From Lachnospiraceae bacterium (GTDB lineage Bacteria; Bacillota_A; Clostridia; Lachnospirales; Lachnospiraceae), in contig JAFOYH010000061.1 of NCBI GenBank assembly GCA_017391465.1, positions 1 to 44,986 on the forward strand: 44,986 nucleotides of DNA, read 5' to 3'. A program made the translations under genes and the position numbers. Below the pieces are notes generated by a model. That model did not search any database and was not told where the DNA came from. It saw only the letters and a program-made list of their open reading frames with translations. Shown in pieces: positions 37,879 to 44,986 of the stretch. How positions within the stretch are numbered: the stretch's first letter is position 1; the number at the start of each line of letters is the position of its first letter.

Positions 37879-38624
37879 ACAGTTCCTCCTGCTTCAAGAA
37901 ACTTGCTAAGAGCAGCTTCGTCACATACAACAACAACATCCGGATGAAGCTGTAAAATGGATGCCGGACATTCTGGTGTGATTGGACCGGAGAATGCGTT
38001 ATAAATTGCATCTGCTTTAGCTTCACCATTCGCAATAAGGAGAACACGACGTGCTGCCATGATACATCCCATACCCATAGTCAGGGCCTGACGAGGAACG
38101 TCATCTGCACTTGCAAAGAAACGTTTATTCGCATCGATTGTACTTTCTGTAAGATGAACAACATGTGTTGCTTTTGTATAGACACTGTCTGGTTCATTGA
38201 AACCGATGTGACCGTTGTTTCCAAGACCAAGGAGCTGAAGATCAGCAAAACCATAGGATTCTACAAGAGCATCATAACGAGCACATTCAGCGTCAGCATC
38301 TTCTGCAAGACCATCTGGAACGTTTGTATTTTCCATAACGATATCTACATGATTGAAAAGATTATCGTTCATAAAGTAACGGTAGCTTTGATCATGAGTT
38401 CCGGCAAGACCTTTATATTCGTCGAGGTTTACAGTTTTTACATCTTTAAAACTAATATCACCGGCATTACACATGTCGATTAAACATTTATATGTTCCAA
38501 TAGGTGTAGAGCCTGTTGCAAGACCAAGAACACAGTCTGGTTTTTTGATGATTTCTGCTGCAATGACATTCGCAGCACGGCGGCTCATAGCTTCATAGTC
38601 TTTTTCAAGATAAATTCTAATCAT
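37869..38624 (-). CDS. nagB: Glucosamine-6-phosphate deaminase
   Basis: Converts glucosamine-6-phosphate to fructose-6-phosphate and ammonia. 251 residues with GLATGSTPIGTY, VNLDEYKGL and GLGNNGHIGFNEP. The short length (no C-terminal extension) fits the monomeric Gram-positive type that lacks allosteric control by GlcNAc-6-phosphate. AAAGGAGACAT precedes the start. It lies between the ROK gene and nagA. Confidence 0.97.
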   Translation of the reverse strand: MIRIYLEKDYEAMSRRAANVIAAEIIKKPDCVLGLATGSTPIGTYKCLIDMCNAGDISFKDVKTVNLDEYKGLAGTHDQSYRYFMNDNLFNHVDIVMENTNVPDGLAEDADAECARYDALVESYGFADLQLLGLGNNGHIGFNEPDSVYTKATHVVHLTESTIDANKRFFASADDVPRQALTMGMGCIMAARRVLLIANGEAKADAIYNAFSGPITPECPASILQLHPDVVVVCDEAALSKFLEAGGTVCK

Positions 38625-38653
38625 AGTTTAATGTCTCCTTTAAATTAAGATAA

Positions 38654-40033
38654 TTATTTGGCAAGTTCTGGTAAGCTTGCACATGCAATCGACTGACCAA
38701 CACGACGGAAGTATTCATCCGGTAATGTTAATTCAAATTTATCAGCCACTTCTGGATATTCATCCTGAAGAACATGTTTACATGTTTCAATTAAAAGATC
38801 GCCACCCTTGCCGCTCATAACACGGCCAAGGAGAAGGACATAACGGAATCCGTATGTCTGATAATAGTAAGCTAACGTATGACCTAAATAGCAGCCGATG
38901 GATTCGTAAATCTTGGCAGCACGAGGATCGTCTTCTGCCATAAGAGCCTGAACAGCTTTTAATTTCTGTGCTGGAGGATCTTCTGGATTCAGTTCAATAC
39001 CTGCATAAGGTGCAAGTTTGATGACACCATCCTGACAGAAATATTTTACGCCGCATCCGATATCGCCAGACCATTCATCGATCATCGCATCCGGATTGGC
39101 ATCGACTGGAACGAAAGCAAGTTCATTGAGCCAGCCTTTGACATGACCTTCACCGTCAACAAAACCAACAGCTTCACTTGTTCCCATGGCAATACCCAAC
39201 ACATTATTATCTTTTAAACTCATCGTTCCTGCGAGAGCAGAAACGTCGCCATCGTTAGCTACAGCGTATGGGATATCACCAAATGTATCTTTAACCGCAC
39301 GGATGTAAATGTCTTTAACCTTTTCTTCGTAGAGATCTTTTGGAACTTTTAAGAAAAGAGAAGCACTCATTGTACGGTTGTTGATGAAAATACCTGCGGA
39401 AGAAATACCAACGGCATCGACTCTTGGCATATGAGCAGCTGCAGCTTTAAATGCAGATACAATGCCGTCATAGTGGTACTGAGGGTCTTCAGTAACTTTT
39501 GGATACCATACAACTTCTTCGGAGAAAACAGTTTCACCGTCGATGACAGCTGAAACTTTACGGTCGGAACCGCCGGCATCAAATCCGATACGGCAGCCGT
39601 CAAGATGACCGCCCATGGAGATTGGAGCATCTTTTTCTTCAGGGACATTATCTGTGTAAATAACTTCAAATGGATGTTCAAAGATGTTTGCCATGAAGTC
39701 CCAGTCAAATTCACGGGCACCGCCTTTGCAGTAAACACCGCAAAGATAATCATAAATTGATTTATCATTCACAAAAATACGGAAACCGCCCTTCAACCAG
39801 AGCATAGTTTTTACAATACGGTCAATATAATAGGTATCTGCTTCTGCCATCTCAGGTGTTCCATGGATCTTTGTGTGGTATACTGCCATTTGACCATCGG
39901 CACGTTCAACAGCGAGAGAAACAGGTTTTGCTGCATTTTTTAAAAATGCATTATTAAATTTTAAGAGCGGTGTAAATTCAGGATCCAAAACAGGAACATT
40001 CTTTACATCTACAGAAATTCCATAACGTATCAT
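38654..40033 (-). CDS. ROK-family protein with extra N-terminal domain, putative sugar kinase
   Basis: 459 residues, about 150 longer than a standard ROK kinase. The C-terminal part has a phosphate loop GFDAGGSDRKVSAV (about 150-163), VGISSAGIF, VANDGDVSALAG with the likely catalytic Asp, and a second phosphate loop GIAMGTSEAVGF. The ROK zinc motif (CxCGxxGC) is not present; only DIGCGVKYFC stands there. The first 150 residues are unlike common kinases. As first gene of the nag operon it may phosphorylate an amino sugar such as GlcNAc, but a regulatory role is possible; it has no helix-turn-helix. The ATG at 40033 follows AGGAGG. Confidence 0.82.
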   Translation of the reverse strand: MIRYGISVDVKNVPVLDPEFTPLLKFNNAFLKNAAKPVSLAVERADGQMAVYHTKIHGTPEMAEADTYYIDRIVKTMLWLKGGFRIFVNDKSIYDYLCGVYCKGGAREFDWDFMANIFEHPFEVIYTDNVPEEKDAPISMGGHLDGCRIGFDAGGSDRKVSAVIDGETVFSEEVVWYPKVTEDPQYHYDGIVSAFKAAAAHMPRVDAVGISSAGIFINNRTMSASLFLKVPKDLYEEKVKDIYIRAVKDTFGDIPYAVANDGDVSALAGTMSLKDNNVLGIAMGTSEAVGFVDGEGHVKGWLNELAFVPVDANPDAMIDEWSGDIGCGVKYFCQDGVIKLAPYAGIELNPEDPPAQKLKAVQALMAEDDPRAAKIYESIGCYLGHTLAYYYQTYGFRYVLLLGRVMSGKGGDLLIETCKHVLQDEYPEVADKFELTLPDEYFRRVGQSIACASLPELAK

Positions 40034-40099
40034 AGTCAAGTCCTCCTAAAATAAAATAATCATGGTTTGTCCTATATAGACATACCAATAAATAATACT

Positions 40100-40128
40100 A
40101 TTTTATCATAGGCGTTTTTTTCTGTCAC
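40100..40128 (-). promoter_or_regulatory. Candidate nag operon promoter
   Basis: On the minus strand, GTGACA (40123-40128), 17-bp spacer and TAAAAT (40100-40105), about 70 bp before the ROK start. The -35 lies inside the first copy of the tandem 19-bp repeat. Confidence 0.6.
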
Positions 40129-40152
40129 TTAAATTTTTTTCTGTCACTTAAA
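40115..40152. repeat. Perfect tandem 19-bp repeat, candidate operator upstream of the nag operon
   Basis: Two directly abutting, identical 19-bp units, T7 followed by CTGTCACTTAAA (40115-40133 and 40134-40152). One unit covers the candidate -35 of the nag promoter. The remaining part of the 316-base gap between the ROK and transketolase genes holds the two divergent promoters, a palindrome and no gene. Confidence 0.8.
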
Positions 40153-40220
40153 ATATAAATCTTAAAATTACAAAGATTGTTCGAATGTTTATGGAGTTTG
40201 ATCGTCCGGTTGGATGTGGG

Positions 40221-40249
40221 TTGGTTTTTTTTACAACAAGTGGTATAAT
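40221..40249 (+). promoter_or_regulatory. Promoter for the transketolase genes
   Basis: TTGGTT (40221-40226), 17-bp spacer, perfect TATAAT (40244-40249), about 100 bp before the start, leaving a leader of about 95 nt. Confidence 0.65.
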
Positions 40250-40305
40250 AAAATTATCCCAGTATTATTATATTTTACTTCATACAGAAGAGATTAGCAG
40301 AGGGA

Positions 40306-40325
40306 TTAACAGCAGATGCTGTTAA
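40306..40325. promoter_or_regulatory. 20-bp palindrome in the transketolase leader
   Basis: TTAACAGCA, GA, TGCTGTTAA: perfect 9-bp arms with a 2-bp centre, 24 bp before the start codon and just upstream of the ribosome binding site. It may be an operator; as RNA the loop would be tight. Confidence 0.5.
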
Positions 40326-40349
40326 AGGTTAATATAAGGAGGAACCAAA

Positions 40350-41147
40350 ATGAGTTACGACAACAAAGCAAAGGAATTGCGCCAGGAAATCATTAAAATG
40401 TTATACGCCAGCCAATCTGGACATCCAGGCGGATCTTTATCTTGTGTTGAAATGTTAATGGCACTTTATTATGAAGTGATGAACATTGATCCTAAAGATC
40501 CTAAAAAATCAGATAGAGACCGTTTTGTACTCAGTAAAGGTCATGCATGTCCAGCATTGTATGCAATTCTTGCTGATTTAGGATTTTTCCCTAAAGAAGA
40601 TCTTGCATATCTTCGTAAGATTGACAGTCATCTGCAGGGTCACCCAGACTGTAATAAAACACCAGGCGTTGATATGAATACAGGCTCTCTTGGACAGGGT
40701 ATTTCTTTAGCAATGGGTCTTGCTCTTGCAGCAAAACATGCAAAAGCAGATTATAAAGTTTATACAGTTATTGGAGATGGCGAATGTCAGGAAGGTCTTG
40801 TATGGGAGGCAGCTATGGCAGCAGCTCATTACAAGCTTGATAATTTTGTAGTTATGCTTGATTACAATAAATTACAGATCGATGGAAGCAATGAACAGGT
40901 TATGGGTCTTGGTAACATCGTGGCTAAATTTGACGCATTCGGATTTGAATGTTTCGAAGTTGATGGACATGATATTAATGCCATCGTTGAAGCAATTAAA
41001 GTACCAGTATCTGGAAAACCAAAATTCATTTGCTGTAATACAGTTAAAGGTAAAGGCGTATCCTTCATGGAAAACCAGCATGGCTGGCATGGAAGAGTTT
41101 TGAACGCAGATGAATTTGCTGCAGCTATGAAAGAATTGGAGGCATAA
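40350..41147 (+). CDS. Transketolase, N-terminal (ThDP-binding) subunit
   Basis: 265 residues covering the PP domain: SGHPGGSLSCVEMLMALYY, RFVLSKGHACPALYA, MNTGSLGQGIS, and the ThDP motif GDGECQEG ending in an Asn of DYNKLQIDG. With the next gene it makes a complete split transketolase of the pentose phosphate pathway, a form common in Clostridia and archaea. AAGGAGG precedes the ATG. Confidence 0.96.
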   Translation: MSYDNKAKELRQEIIKMLYASQSGHPGGSLSCVEMLMALYYEVMNIDPKDPKKSDRDRFVLSKGHACPALYAILADLGFFPKEDLAYLRKIDSHLQGHPDCNKTPGVDMNTGSLGQGISLAMGLALAAKHAKADYKVYTVIGDGECQEGLVWEAAMAAAHYKLDNFVVMLDYNKLQIDGSNEQVMGLGNIVAKFDAFGFECFEVDGHDINAIVEAIKVPVSGKPKFICCNTVKGKGVSFMENQHGWHGRVLNADEFAAAMKELEA

Positions 41148-41150
41148 AAA

Positions 41151-42077
41151 ATGGGAAAATCATTACGAGTTGCTTACGGTGAAGCATTGGTTAAGTTAGG
41201 ACAGATGAATGATAAAGTCGTTGTTTTGGATGCCGATCTTGCGCATGCAACAATGTCTGCGACTTTTGCAGAAGTATTTCCAGATCGTTTTTACAACATG
41301 GGTATTGCAGAAGCAAACATGATGTGTGCAGCAGCAGGTTTTGCTCACACAGGCTATATTCCATTTGCAAGTACATTTGCATTATTTGGAGCAGGCAGAG
41401 CTTTTGAACAGATTCGTAACTCTATTGCATATACAAATACAAATGTTAAATTTGGTTTATCTCACTCTGGTTTATCTGTAGGTGAAGATGGGGGTTCCCA
41501 TCAGTCTATCGAGGATATCGCTCTTATGAGAGAAATGCCAAATATGACAATTTTTGTTCCATGTGATCCGGTTGAAATGGAAAAAGCAGTCTTTGCTGCA
41601 GCTGAAATTAATGGACCTGTTTATATCCGTGTAGGCAGACCTGCTTGTGAAGATATTACACATCCAGATGATCCATTCATTCCAGGCAAAGCAAATATCA
41701 TGAAAGATGGTACAGATGTATGTATTATCTCCATGGGTCTTATGATTCCTGTTGCATTAAAAGCTGCTGAAATGCTTGCTGCAGAAGGCATCTCTGCTGC
41801 AGTTGTAAATATGCACACAGTAAAACCTGTTGATGCTGATACTATTCTTGCTATGAATGCAAAATGTAAAGGTATCGTTACGCTTGAAGAACATTCGATT
41901 ATTGGTGGTCTCGGCTCTGCAGTCGCAGAAGTTCTCGCTGGAAAAGAAGGTGCTAAATTTGAACGCATCGGTATCCAGGATAAATTTGGAAAATCCGGTA
42001 AACCAGATCAGTTATTTGCTGAATATGGTTTAACAGCAGAAAATGTTGTTGCTGCATGCAAAAAAACTTTAGCATAA
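41151..42077 (+). CDS. Transketolase, C-terminal subunit
   Basis: 308 residues covering the Pyr and C-terminal domains: VVLDADLAHATMSATFAEVFP, FYNMGIAEANMM with the Glu that activates ThDP, GLSHSGLSVGEDGGSHQSIED, and the C-terminal regulatory-type fold (TLEEHSIIGGLGSAVAE). It starts 3 nt after the N-terminal subunit gene, GGAGGCATAAAA being the ribosome binding site. 1-deoxyxylulose-5-phosphate synthase is the main alternative, but the split form and motif set favour transketolase. Confidence 0.95.
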   Translation: MGKSLRVAYGEALVKLGQMNDKVVVLDADLAHATMSATFAEVFPDRFYNMGIAEANMMCAAAGFAHTGYIPFASTFALFGAGRAFEQIRNSIAYTNTNVKFGLSHSGLSVGEDGGSHQSIEDIALMREMPNMTIFVPCDPVEMEKAVFAAAEINGPVYIRVGRPACEDITHPDDPFIPGKANIMKDGTDVCIISMGLMIPVALKAAEMLAAEGISAAVVNMHTVKPVDADTILAMNAKCKGIVTLEEHSIIGGLGSAVAEVLAGKEGAKFERIGIQDKFGKSGKPDQLFAEYGLTAENVVAACKKTLA

Positions 42078-42130
42078 ACTGAGTGAAGAACAGGATAAAT
42101 CAATTAAACAACTTTATGATCTATAAGATG

Positions 42131-42165
42131 TGCGCTCGATGAATTTTTCATCGGGCGCATTTTTT
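42131..42165 (+). terminator. Terminator after the transketolase genes
   Basis: A 13-bp stem (42131-42143 with 42147-42159, one G-U pair) and a 3-nt loop, followed by six T. Confidence 0.9.
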
Positions 42166-42234
42166 GGATATAGCATCAAGTATAAAAATTGCTTTAATGC
42201 AGATTTATAAGGTTAAAACGATAGAGTGTACAGG

Positions 42235-42264
42235 TTGACTATTCAGGGAAGAATGTATTATAAT
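42235..42264 (+). promoter_or_regulatory. Promoter for serS
   Basis: TTGACT (42235-42240), 18-bp spacer, TATAAT (42259-42264). The leader of about 95 nt contains no T-box signature. Confidence 0.75.
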
Positions 42265-42366
42265 CAAACAATAGCATAATATGCCGTTTTTACTGTATTC
42301 ATAGACTGTTTCAGGATATTTGCGATGATTACAGGAAGGCAATAAGATAGAAGCGAGGAGATTGTT

Positions 42367-43659
42367 ATGTTAGATATTAAATTTGTCAGAGAGAATCCAG
42401 AAATCGTAAAACAGAACATTCGTAATAAATTCCAGGAACATAAATTGGAATTGGTTGATAAAGCGATTGAATTGGATAAGAAAAACAGAGAAATCAAAGG
42501 CGAAGTTGAAGTTCTTCGTGCTAACAGAAAGAAAGTTTCCAAGATGATCGGTGGCCTTATGGCTCAGGGTAAAAAAGAAGAGGCTGAAGAAGTTAAAAGA
42601 CAGATTGCAGCAGAAGGCGATAGAATTGATGAACTTACAGTTTTAGAAAAGCAGGTTGAAGAAGATCTTAAGAAATGTATGATGCAGATTCCTAATATTA
42701 TCGATCCATCTGTTCCAATCGGTAAGAATGATGAAGAAAACGTTGAAGTTCAGAGATATGGTGAACCAGTAGTTCCGGATTTTGAAGTTCCATACCATGC
42801 ACAGATCATGGAAAGCTTTAACGGCTTAGACCTTGACAGTGCACGTCGTGTAGCTGGTAACGGTTTCTATTATTTAATGGGCGATATCGCAAGACTTCAT
42901 TCCGCAGTTATCTCTTATGCAAGAGATTTCATGATTGATCGTGGTTTCACATATTGTGTACCACCTTTTATGATTCGCAGTGATGTTGTTACAGGTGTTA
43001 TGAGCTTCGAAGAAATGGACGCTATGATGTACAAGATTGAAGGTGAAGACCTTTACCTCATTGGTACAAGCGAACATTCCATGATTGGTAAATTCATCGA
43101 TCAGATCATTCCGGAAGAACAGCTTCCATTGACACTTACAAGCTATTCTCCATGTTTCCGTAAGGAAAAAGGTGCTCATGGCATCGAAGAACGTGGTGTA
43201 TATCGTATCCACCAGTTCGAAAAACAGGAGATGATCGTTGTTTGCAAGCCGGAAGAATCTCCAAAATGGTTTGACATTTTATGGCAGAACACAGTCGATT
43301 TATTCCGTTCCATGGATATTCCTGTTCGTACACTTGAATGTTGTTCCGGTGACCTTGCAGATCTTAAAGTAAAATCTGTAGACGTTGAAGCATGGTCTCC
43401 AAGACAGCAGAAATATTTTGAAGTTGGCAGCTGCTCCAATCTTGGTGAAGCTCAGGCTCGAAGACTTCGTATCCGTGTTAACGGTGAAAAGAACCAGAAA
43501 TATCTTGCACACACATTGAATAATACCGTTGTTGCACCGCCACGTATGTTGATTGCTTTCCTTGAAAACAATCTCCAGGCAGATGGTTCTGTAAGAATTC
43601 CGGAAGCACTTCGTCCATATATGGGCGGAAAAGAAGTTCTTGTTCCTTGCAAGAAATAA
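42367..43659 (+). CDS. serS: Seryl-tRNA synthetase
   Basis: Class II synthetase that charges tRNA-Ser and tRNA-Sec. 430 residues: an N-terminal coiled-coil arm (about 27-100, rich in Lys/Glu) that holds the long tRNA arm, then the catalytic core with motif 2 in CFRKEKGAHGIEERGVYRIH and motif 3 in PPRMLIAFLENN. The C-terminus ends near EALRPYMGGKEVLVP. Ribosome binding site GCGAGGAG. It has its own promoter and terminator. Confidence 0.97.
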   Translation: MLDIKFVRENPEIVKQNIRNKFQEHKLELVDKAIELDKKNREIKGEVEVLRANRKKVSKMIGGLMAQGKKEEAEEVKRQIAAEGDRIDELTVLEKQVEEDLKKCMMQIPNIIDPSVPIGKNDEENVEVQRYGEPVVPDFEVPYHAQIMESFNGLDLDSARRVAGNGFYYLMGDIARLHSAVISYARDFMIDRGFTYCVPPFMIRSDVVTGVMSFEEMDAMMYKIEGEDLYLIGTSEHSMIGKFIDQIIPEEQLPLTLTSYSPCFRKEKGAHGIEERGVYRIHQFEKQEMIVVCKPEESPKWFDILWQNTVDLFRSMDIPVRTLECCSGDLADLKVKSVDVEAWSPRQQKYFEVGSCSNLGEAQARRLRIRVNGEKNQKYLAHTLNNTVVAPPRMLIAFLENNLQADGSVRIPEALRPYMGGKEVLVPCKK

Positions 43660-43692
43660 TACCTAAGATAAATATTGTGTAAAATATACGAG

Positions 43693-43733
43693 ACAGCCTA
43701 TCTCTAAAGGGATTTAGAGATAGGCTGTTTTTT
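43693..43733 (+). terminator. Terminator after serS
   Basis: A perfect 15-bp stem (43693-43707 with 43714-43728), 6-nt loop, followed by a T-run to 43733. Confidence 0.93.
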
Positions 43734-43813
43734 CATATTTTAATCATAGAAAAATTCTTTTTTAATCTAGACGAGTGTTATAGTGAAACATGGAATTTAA
43801 GATATATAGAGAT

Positions 43814-43833
43814 TTTTGTCGAATTTTGTCGAA
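43814..43833. repeat. Two tandem copies of TTTTGTCGAA
   Basis: 10-bp direct repeats abutting each other (43814-43823 and 43824-43833), 20 bp upstream of the candidate -35 of the next gene. Possibly an activator or repressor site. The rest of the 332-base gap (43660-43991) holds the serS terminator, the promoter below and a palindrome GCTTTGATCAAAGC at 43944-43957. Confidence 0.45.
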
Positions 43834-43852
43834 ATTGCTTGACAGATTGTGA

Positions 43853-43881
43853 TTGCCATGATTTAAGGAACTTTATATAAT
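43853..43881 (+). promoter_or_regulatory. Promoter for the PD-(D/E)XK gene
   Basis: TTGCCA (43853-43858), 17-bp spacer, perfect TATAAT (43876-43881), leaving a leader of about 100 nt with a small hairpin (ATGGC/GCCAT) and a palindrome. Confidence 0.6.
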
Positions 43882-43991
43882 TTGGTTTACAGGTTGTGTG
43901 ATACAACCGATGGCATTCCGGTGGCCATAGGATATGTGTATACGCTTTGATCAAAGCAGATTTCTATATTTTTTATTAAGGAGGAGTCTGT

Positions 43992-44986
43992 ATGCAAAAA
44001 ACACTTAAAAGTTGTTTTCCGACGCTTCGTACACGTCAGGAGATTTGGGAAGAGATTGAGAAAGTTCCATGGATGATGCGTCAGTTCATGTCATGGAAAG
44101 TGGAAGACAGAGAAGAATTTCTGGATATCTGTACAGGTGTGAAAGGTGTTAAAGTACTTTACGATTCTTTTTTTAAGGAGGTCATGAATCCGGAATATGA
44201 TCCGGAACGACTGAATAATCTGCTTTCGTTGATTCTTGAACAGAAAGTGAAGCTAAAAGAAGTCTTACCTGTGGACTCGACACGTCTTTCGGATGAAAGT
44301 TCATTGCTTTCTATGGATATATTAGTCGAGTTGGAAGATGGTACACTGGCTAATCTTGAAGTCCAGAAGATTGGCTACCGTTTTCCGGGACAGAGAAGTG
44401 CGTGTTATTCAGCAGATCTTCTGTTGAGACAGTATAAGCGTATTCGAAATGAGAAGAAACGTTTAAACCAACGTTTCAGTTATAAAGATATTAAAGATGT
44501 TTATGTGATCGTATTATTTGAGAACAGCCCAAAAGAGTTTAAGGCCTTTTCACAGGACTATAAACATCGGGTTCAATACGATTCAGATACAGGTGTAGAT
44601 ATTCATATGCCACAAAAATTTATTTATATTTGTCTTGATGTTTTTCGTGAAAAACAGGATAATGAAGATGTAACCATACATAACAAATTTGAGGCATGGC
44701 TGACGTTTTTATGCAGGGATGAGCCGGAGAGAATCATTGAACTGATTGAACAGTATCCGGAATTTAAACCATTGTATGGGGACATTTATGAGTTGTGCCA
44801 GAATATGGAAAAGGTGATGGGAATGTTTTCAAAAGAATTACTTGAAATGGATCGTAACACGGTAAAACTGATGATTGATGAGATGCAGGACGAAGCAAAT
44901 GAGCTTTTGAAAGAACGCAATCAGATGATTCAGGAACGCGACAGAGCAGCCGAGGAACGTGACAGAGCAGCCGAGGAACGCGACAG
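43992..44986 (+). CDS. Rpn-like PD-(D/E)XK nuclease family protein (runs off window)
   Basis: 331 codons are open to the right edge; the end is missing. The PD-(D/E)XK core is MDILVELEDGTLANLEVQ with Asp109, Glu123 and Gln125 in the D...ExQ arrangement of the PDDEXK_2/Rpn group, followed by RSACYSADLLLRQY. These proteins are often annotated as transposases, but the family's tested members are recombination-promoting nucleases. The C-terminal part is a charged helix, entering a tandem heptad repeat ERDRAAE at the window edge. Ribosome binding site AAGGAGGAG. Such genes often occur in many copies in Lachnospiraceae genomes. Confidence 0.85.
   Translation, partial: MQKTLKSCFPTLRTRQEIWEEIEKVPWMMRQFMSWKVEDREEFLDICTGVKGVKVLYDSFFKEVMNPEYDPERLNNLLSLILEQKVKLKEVLPVDSTRLSDESSLLSMDILVELEDGTLANLEVQKIGYRFPGQRSACYSADLLLRQYKRIRNEKKRLNQRFSYKDIKDVYVIVLFENSPKEFKAFSQDYKHRVQYDSDTGVDIHMPQKFIYICLDVFREKQDNEDVTIHNKFEAWLTFLCRDEPERIIELIEQYPEFKPLYGDIYELCQNMEKVMGMFSKELLEMDRNTVKLMIDEMQDEANELLKERNQMIQERDRAAEERDRAAEERD
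44936..44986 (+). repeat. 21-bp tandem repeat coding ERDRAAE heptads
   Basis: At least two nearly identical 21-bp units (GAACGYGACAGAGCAGCCGAG) and the start of a third; the array continues beyond the window. It encodes a heptad-phased charged helix, probably a coiled coil. Units differ by a single C/T, suggesting recent expansion. Confidence 0.85.

Noticed and set aside
38154..38624. NagB active-site loop with Asn instead of Asp (GNNGH versus GNDGH of E. coli)
   Set aside because: Asn at this position is, to my knowledge, usual in Gram-positive NagB, so not treated as an anomaly.
42265..42366. T-box riboswitch before serS
   Set aside because: No T-box TGGNACC motif and no terminator/antiterminator pair is seen in the short leader.
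43839..43844. TTGACA as -35 for the PD-(D/E)XK gene
   Set aside because: No -10 lies 16-18 bp downstream; TTGCCA at 43853 with TATAAT at 43876 has the correct 17-bp spacing.

Overview
The window is a bacterial chromosomal origin region, most likely from an anaerobic, AT-rich Firmicute of the Lachnospiraceae (Clostridia). Support: the gene order gyrA-gyrB-recF-S4-dnaN-dnaA / rpmH-rnpA-yidD-yidC-jag-mnmE-mnmG-rsmG-argS-parA-parB; DUF4446 next to parB and a DUF3881-like gene, both typical of this group; an oxygen-sensitive radical-SAM sulfatase-maturating enzyme; Gram-positive parS sites; strong AGGAGG-type ribosome binding sites. The family-level assignment is inference.

Layout. Bases 1-8825 are read leftwards: the start of a metallo-beta-lactamase-fold gene (cut by the window edge), gyrA, gyrB, recF, an S4-domain gene, dnaN and dnaA. 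DnaA boxes lie on both sides of dnaA (7218-7403 and 8903-9150), giving a bipartite oriC like that of Bacillus subtilis. On the dnaN side, 7168-7234 has the full architecture of a basal unwinding system: two abutting DnaA boxes, a GC run, DnaA-trios and an AT-rich stretch. From 9245 rightwards the genes are mostly on the plus strand: rpmH-rnpA-yidD-yidC-jag, then mnmE-mnmG-rsmG, a minus-strand membrane-anchored alpha/beta hydrolase, argS, two perfect parS sites (one inside the argS terminator palindrome), parA, parB (with an unusual VEKP/VEKI repeat linker), DUF4446, a DUF3881-like gene and tRNA-Arg(CCT).

The right half is metabolic and signalling DNA. A membrane diguanylate cyclase and a membrane GGDEF-like/EAL phosphodiesterase overlap by ATGA (22972-26561), followed by glgC-glgD for glycogen synthesis. 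Bases 29137-36484 form a coherent organosulfur module: a divergent anaerobic sulfatase-maturating enzyme, a TauE/SafE exporter, an aldose 1-epimerase-like protein, a Cys-type sulfatase without a signal peptide, and an SsuABC/TauABC-type ABC importer with a lipoprotein binding protein. I infer import of a small sulfate ester (or related compound), cytoplasmic desulfation by a formylglycine sulfatase activated by the linked radical-SAM enzyme, and possible export of the released anion. This is the best candidate for a little-described system here.

Next come a minus-strand amino-sugar operon (long ROK-family protein, nagB, nagA, small membrane protein) with a perfect tandem 19-bp repeat in its promoter region, a split transketolase pair, serS, and the start of an Rpn-like PD-(D/E)XK gene that runs off the window inside a 21-bp tandem repeat. 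No rRNA, CRISPR array, prophage or insertion sequence is seen, apart from the Rpn-like gene, which belongs to a family loosely labelled transposase.
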